Origin: Tardiphaga sp.
GTDB taxonomy: Bacteria > Pseudomonadota > Alphaproteobacteria > Rhizobiales > Xanthobacteraceae
Direction of reading: 5' to 3'
Length of the DNA stretch: 5,286 nucleotides
Assembly (NCBI GenBank): GCA_014377915.1
Contig: JACMOT010000514.1
Coordinates: 1-5,286, forward strand
The position numbers and the translations under genes are program-made. The notes beneath the pieces were generated by a model. That model was not told the origin of the DNA, searched no databases, and saw only the letters and a program-made list of their open reading frames with translations. The stretch's first letter is position 1. Each line of letters starts with the position of its first letter. Positions 5,177 through 5,286 of the stretch are shown here, one piece after another.

Positions 5177-5286
5177 CGTCCAGCCAATCAAGGCAGAGCC
5201 CCGTAGTGGGCCCGGACGGTGACCGCCAGCCTCCCGGGGCGTGCTTGCGAGGCACGCGCGCGGGACACCGCATCCTGCTCCGCTAC

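Larger units (their letters stand above)
4896..5286. other. GC-rich region dense in hairpins, no convincing gene; candidate structured RNA or complex leader
   Basis: About 390 bases upstream of the transglycosylase gene hold no protein I accept, but many perfect stems: 4976-4984 with 4991-4999 (9 bp), 5003-5008 with 5013-5018 (6 bp), 5037-5041 with 5048-5052 (5 bp), 5059-5063 with 5081-5085 (5 bp), 5129-5132 with 5137-5140 (4 bp), 5148-5153 with 5160-5165 inside 5139-5143 with 5172-5176, 5176-5181 with 5214-5219, and 5240-5244 with 5252-5256 extended to 5239 and 5257 and enclosed by 5232-5236 with 5261-5265. There is also a 10-bp palindrome at 4951-4960. The 5129-5140 hairpin has a UUCG loop closed by C-G only when read from the minus strand, which favours a minus-strand transcript. 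A 126-codon minus-strand frame (5273-4893) spans it, but has Trp/Cys/Pro/Arg-rich composition and weaker third-position GC than the neighbours. I could not match it to tmRNA, RNase P, SRP, 6S RNA or a riboswitch I know. Confidence 0.4.

Noticed and set aside
4896..5286. tmRNA, RNase P RNA, SRP RNA, 6S RNA or a known riboswitch
   Set aside because: I looked for the conserved cores I know (tmRNA tag frame, RNase P GAGGAAAGTCC-type core, SRP GGAAGCAG-type loop, TPP, cobalamin and SAM motifs) and saw none on either strand.

Overview
The window looks like chromosomal DNA from a GC-rich alphaproteobacterium, most likely of the Bradyrhizobium/Rhodopseudomonas group. This rests on GC-rich third codon positions, an orphan solute-binding protein of the tripartite tricarboxylate (TctC/Bug) type, a small secreted GYGFLPGY-type protein of a kind I associate with that group, and an intergenic GTAGCCCGGAT...ATCCGGG inverted repeat that I recall as common there. 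The taxonomic call comes from recollection of family resemblance, not from a search.

Layout, left to right. (1) 1-362, minus: the first 120 codons of a multi-pass membrane protein, cut by the window edge exactly inside what looks like the first active-site motif of a CPBP/CAAX-type intramembrane protease. (2) 496-1464, minus: a periplasmic TctC/Bug solute-binding protein with a clear signal peptide and a possible hairpin over its ribosome binding site. (3) 1465-1722: a divergent intergenic region with a perfect 15-bp dyad. (4) 1723-2082, plus: a small secreted protein of unknown function. (5) 2090-2266, minus: a 58-residue helix-turn-helix (SANT/Myb-like) protein, converging on gene 4 with seven bases between the stop codons. 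(6) 2367-3836, plus: a complete amidase-signature hydrolase with an intact Lys-Ser-Ser triad and similarity to 6-aminohexanoate cyclic-dimer hydrolases. (7) 3851-3931: a REP-like paired inverted repeat between convergent genes. (8) 3947-4795, minus: a membrane-anchored lytic transglycosylase. (9) 4896-5286: about 390 bases without a convincing gene but unusually dense in perfect hairpins, one closed by a UUCG tetraloop on the minus strand. This is the least explained part of the window.

The genes do not form one obvious pathway. The binding protein and the amidase could belong to scavenging of carboxylates and amides, but they are separated and in opposite orientations. The transglycosylase and the small exported protein are cell-envelope genes. 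I see no mobile element, CRISPR array, tRNA or rRNA. The structured right-hand region is the best candidate for something undescribed, but I cannot assign it to a known RNA family.
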